Source: Deltaproteobacteria bacterium
GTDB taxonomy: Bacteria > Desulfobacterota > DSM-4660 > Desulfatiglandales > HGW-15
Assembly (NCBI GenBank): GCA_021737245.1
Contig: JAIPEI010000207.1
Coordinates: 1-6,618, forward strand
Direction: 5' to 3'
Length of the DNA: 6,618 nt
A program made the position numbers and the translations under genes. Below, in pieces: positions 5,472 through 6,618 of the stretch (its first letter is position 1; every line of letters starts with the position of its first letter). The notes under the pieces were generated by a model. That model made no database searches. It saw nothing but the letters and a program-made list of their open reading frames with translations, and was not told the origin of the DNA.

Positions 5472-6593
5472 CTAATCCATCCTTTTCCCAAACCGCTTCA
5501 CAGCGCCCAGGAACACCACGCTTCCAATGGCGGCCAGGGCCACGAGCTCGGGCCACAGGATCTCGAAGCCCACCCCTTTTAGAAAAACCCCTCGAATGAT
5601 CGTCAGAAAGTGCCGGAGCGGATTCAGATAGGTCAGAAACTGGACCGGAGCAGGCATGTTCGAGATGGGAAACACGAATCCGCTCAGCATGAAAAAGGGC
5701 AGGATGAAGAAAAATGTGGTCATCATGGCCTGCTGCTGAGTGGCCGAAACCGTGGATATGAAGAGGCCGACGCCCAGGGTACTCAACAGGAACACCAGGG
5801 TCGCCCCGAAAAGTAGAGGAACGCTGCCCTTCAGGGGGATCGAGAACCAGAGCAGCGCAAAGACCGCCACCGCGACCATCTGGGTCACGGAGATGAGGAT
5901 GTAAGGGATGGTCTTACCCAGGATCAGCTCGAAGGGCTTCATCGGTGTGACGATGAGCTGCTCGATGGTGCCGCCCTCTTTTTCCCGAATGATCGCCATG
6001 GAGGTAAACAAAAGGGACGTGAGCATGATGAGAAAAGCCACGATTCCGGGGACATAAAAGTTCCGGCTGTCCAGGTTCGGGTTGTACCAGGTCCGCACCC
6101 TGGCGTCGATGCGGCCATACTCCATGCGCTCCGCATAGAGCTCCTCCAGAAGGCGGCTGTTGAACGAGTCGAGAACGGTCCGGGTGTACGCGATCCGCAT
6201 GGAGGCCATGTTGCTCATGCTGCCGTCCGCCAGGATCTGCACAGATGCCGTCATTTGGCTGCGGATCCTCTCGGAGAAATCCGGCGGAATCTTGATCCCC
6301 AGATCCGCTTCCTGGGCGAGCAGGATGCGCTCGAGCTCTTTCGGGTCATCGACCCGGTGCGTGATGCGAAACGTTCGATTCGCGTCAAGGCTGTCGGACA
6401 GCCTGCGGCTCTCCAGGGTACGGCTATGGTCCATCCAGGCTACCCGCACGTCCCGCACGTCCGTGGACACCACGTACCCGAACACGAGCAGCTGGATCAA
6501 GGGGGCGATGATCAGGAGGGGCCGATTCTTCCGGTCCCTGAACAGCTGGATGAACTCCTTCCGCACGAGCTCTCGAACGCGAACCGGGCTCAT
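5472..6593 (-). CDS. ABC-2 type transporter permease (YbhR/YbhS/YhhJ-like)
   Basis: This 373-residue inner-membrane protein should form the channel half of an exporter with an ATPase encoded elsewhere. A cytoplasmic start (SPVRVRELVRKEFIQLFRD) precedes helix 1 (about 24-43). A large extracytoplasmic domain (about 44-178) follows, ending in WYNPNLDSRNFYVPG. Five more helices lie at about 181-202, 228-250, 258-281, 288-309 and 347-365. The loop REKEGGTIEQLIVTPMKPFE (203-222) after helix 2 is the characteristic coupling segment of ABC-2 permeases of the YbhR/YbhS/YhhJ type, and NPLRHFLTIIRGVFLKG (324-340) is the usual late motif. Known relatives export drugs or cations, often with a HlyD-like periplasmic adaptor; the substrate here is unknown. 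The ATG at 6593 follows a GGGAGGG site, 1 nt after an upstream stop codon, so it is the later gene in an operon. A terminator closes the operon immediately after its stop. Confidence 0.93.
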   Translation of the reverse strand: MSPVRVRELVRKEFIQLFRDRKNRPLLIIAPLIQLLVFGYVVSTDVRDVRVAWMDHSRTLESRRLSDSLDANRTFRITHRVDDPKELERILLAQEADLGIKIPPDFSERIRSQMTASVQILADGSMSNMASMRIAYTRTVLDSFNSRLLEELYAERMEYGRIDARVRTWYNPNLDSRNFYVPGIVAFLIMLTSLLFTSMAIIREKEGGTIEQLIVTPMKPFELILGKTIPYILISVTQMVAVAVFALLWFSIPLKGSVPLLFGATLVFLLSTLGVGLFISTVSATQQQAMMTTFFFILPFFMLSGFVFPISNMPAPVQFLTYLNPLRHFLTIIRGVFLKGVGFEILWPELVALAAIGSVVFLGAVKRFGKRMD

Positions 6594-6594
6594 G

Positions 6595-6618
6595 TCACAT
6601 GCCCTCCCGCCTGAACAG
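6595..6618 (-). CDS. C-terminal end of an upstream gene, probably the partner ABC-2 permease
   Basis: The last 24 nt of the window on the minus strand can be read as the final codons LFRREGM followed by TGA (6597-6595), leaving a single base before the permease ATG. The GGGAGGG ribosome site of the permease falls inside these codons, a typical operon arrangement. In ybhFSR-like operons the preceding gene is a second ABC-2 permease whose C-terminus ends in a basic stretch, which fits. Seven residues cannot prove identity or even coding. Confidence 0.42.
   Translation of the reverse strand: MFRREGM

Noticed and set aside
5217..5491. Two minus-strand open frames of 75 and 80 codons between the permease and the cyclase
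   Set aside because: They cross the terminator, the repeats and the promoter, are Cys- and Arg-rich with no motif, and have no convincing ribosome site.

Overview
The window is GC-rich bacterial chromosome, densely coded and without mobile elements, CRISPR arrays or RNA genes that I can recognise. A DUF3786-type protein, a delta-type Smr protein with a long disordered N-terminus, TPR/LysM lipoproteins and Arg-rich 'RRSGxD' repeats ahead of a HAMP-cyclase together suggest a Desulfobacterota (former Deltaproteobacteria) member. This is an inference from protein style only, and no marker gene is present to fix the taxon.

Layout from left to right. (1) Positions 1-366, minus strand: the N-terminal 122 codons of a DUF3786 protein running off the left edge. 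(2) Positions 367-514: a divergent intergenic region with back-to-back sigma70-type promoters whose -10 elements share one TTATAA core. (3) Positions 515-1195, plus strand: an Smr-domain protein. (4) Positions 1220-5172, minus strand: three genes read in the order cyclase, deacetylase, TPR/LysM lipoprotein. They are a membrane class III adenylate cyclase (3562-5172), a lipoprotein with a LysM-like domain and a CE4 polysaccharide deacetylase domain (2430-3482), and a TPR/LysM lipoprotein (1220-2422). The gaps are 79 and 7 nt, so they probably form one operon. (5) Positions 5173-5471: a 299-nt regulatory region. It holds, in minus-strand order, the terminator of the upstream ABC operon, about 80 nt of AT-richer DNA with short repeats, two perfect 13-bp tandem repeats abutting a -35 box, a strong sigma70-type promoter, and a structured leader of about 130 nt. 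(6) Positions 5472-6593, minus strand: an ABC-2 permease of the YbhR/YbhS/YhhJ type, preceded at the right edge by the last codons of another gene that is probably its partner permease.

How the genes may work together: the cyclase has a periplasmic sensor region, and the two downstream genes encode exported lipoproteins that each carry a LysM-type glycan-binding domain, one fused to a deacetylase. The simplest reading is a cell-envelope module in which a signal-sensing adenylate cyclase is made together with a peptidoglycan or exopolysaccharide deacetylase and a TPR scaffold. The terminator and the dedicated promoter between the ABC operon and the cyclase argue that this trio is its own transcription unit. 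The individual protein families are known. The specific combination, the Arg-repeat tail of the cyclase and the CXXCH motif in the TPR lipoprotein are the parts most worth a second look.
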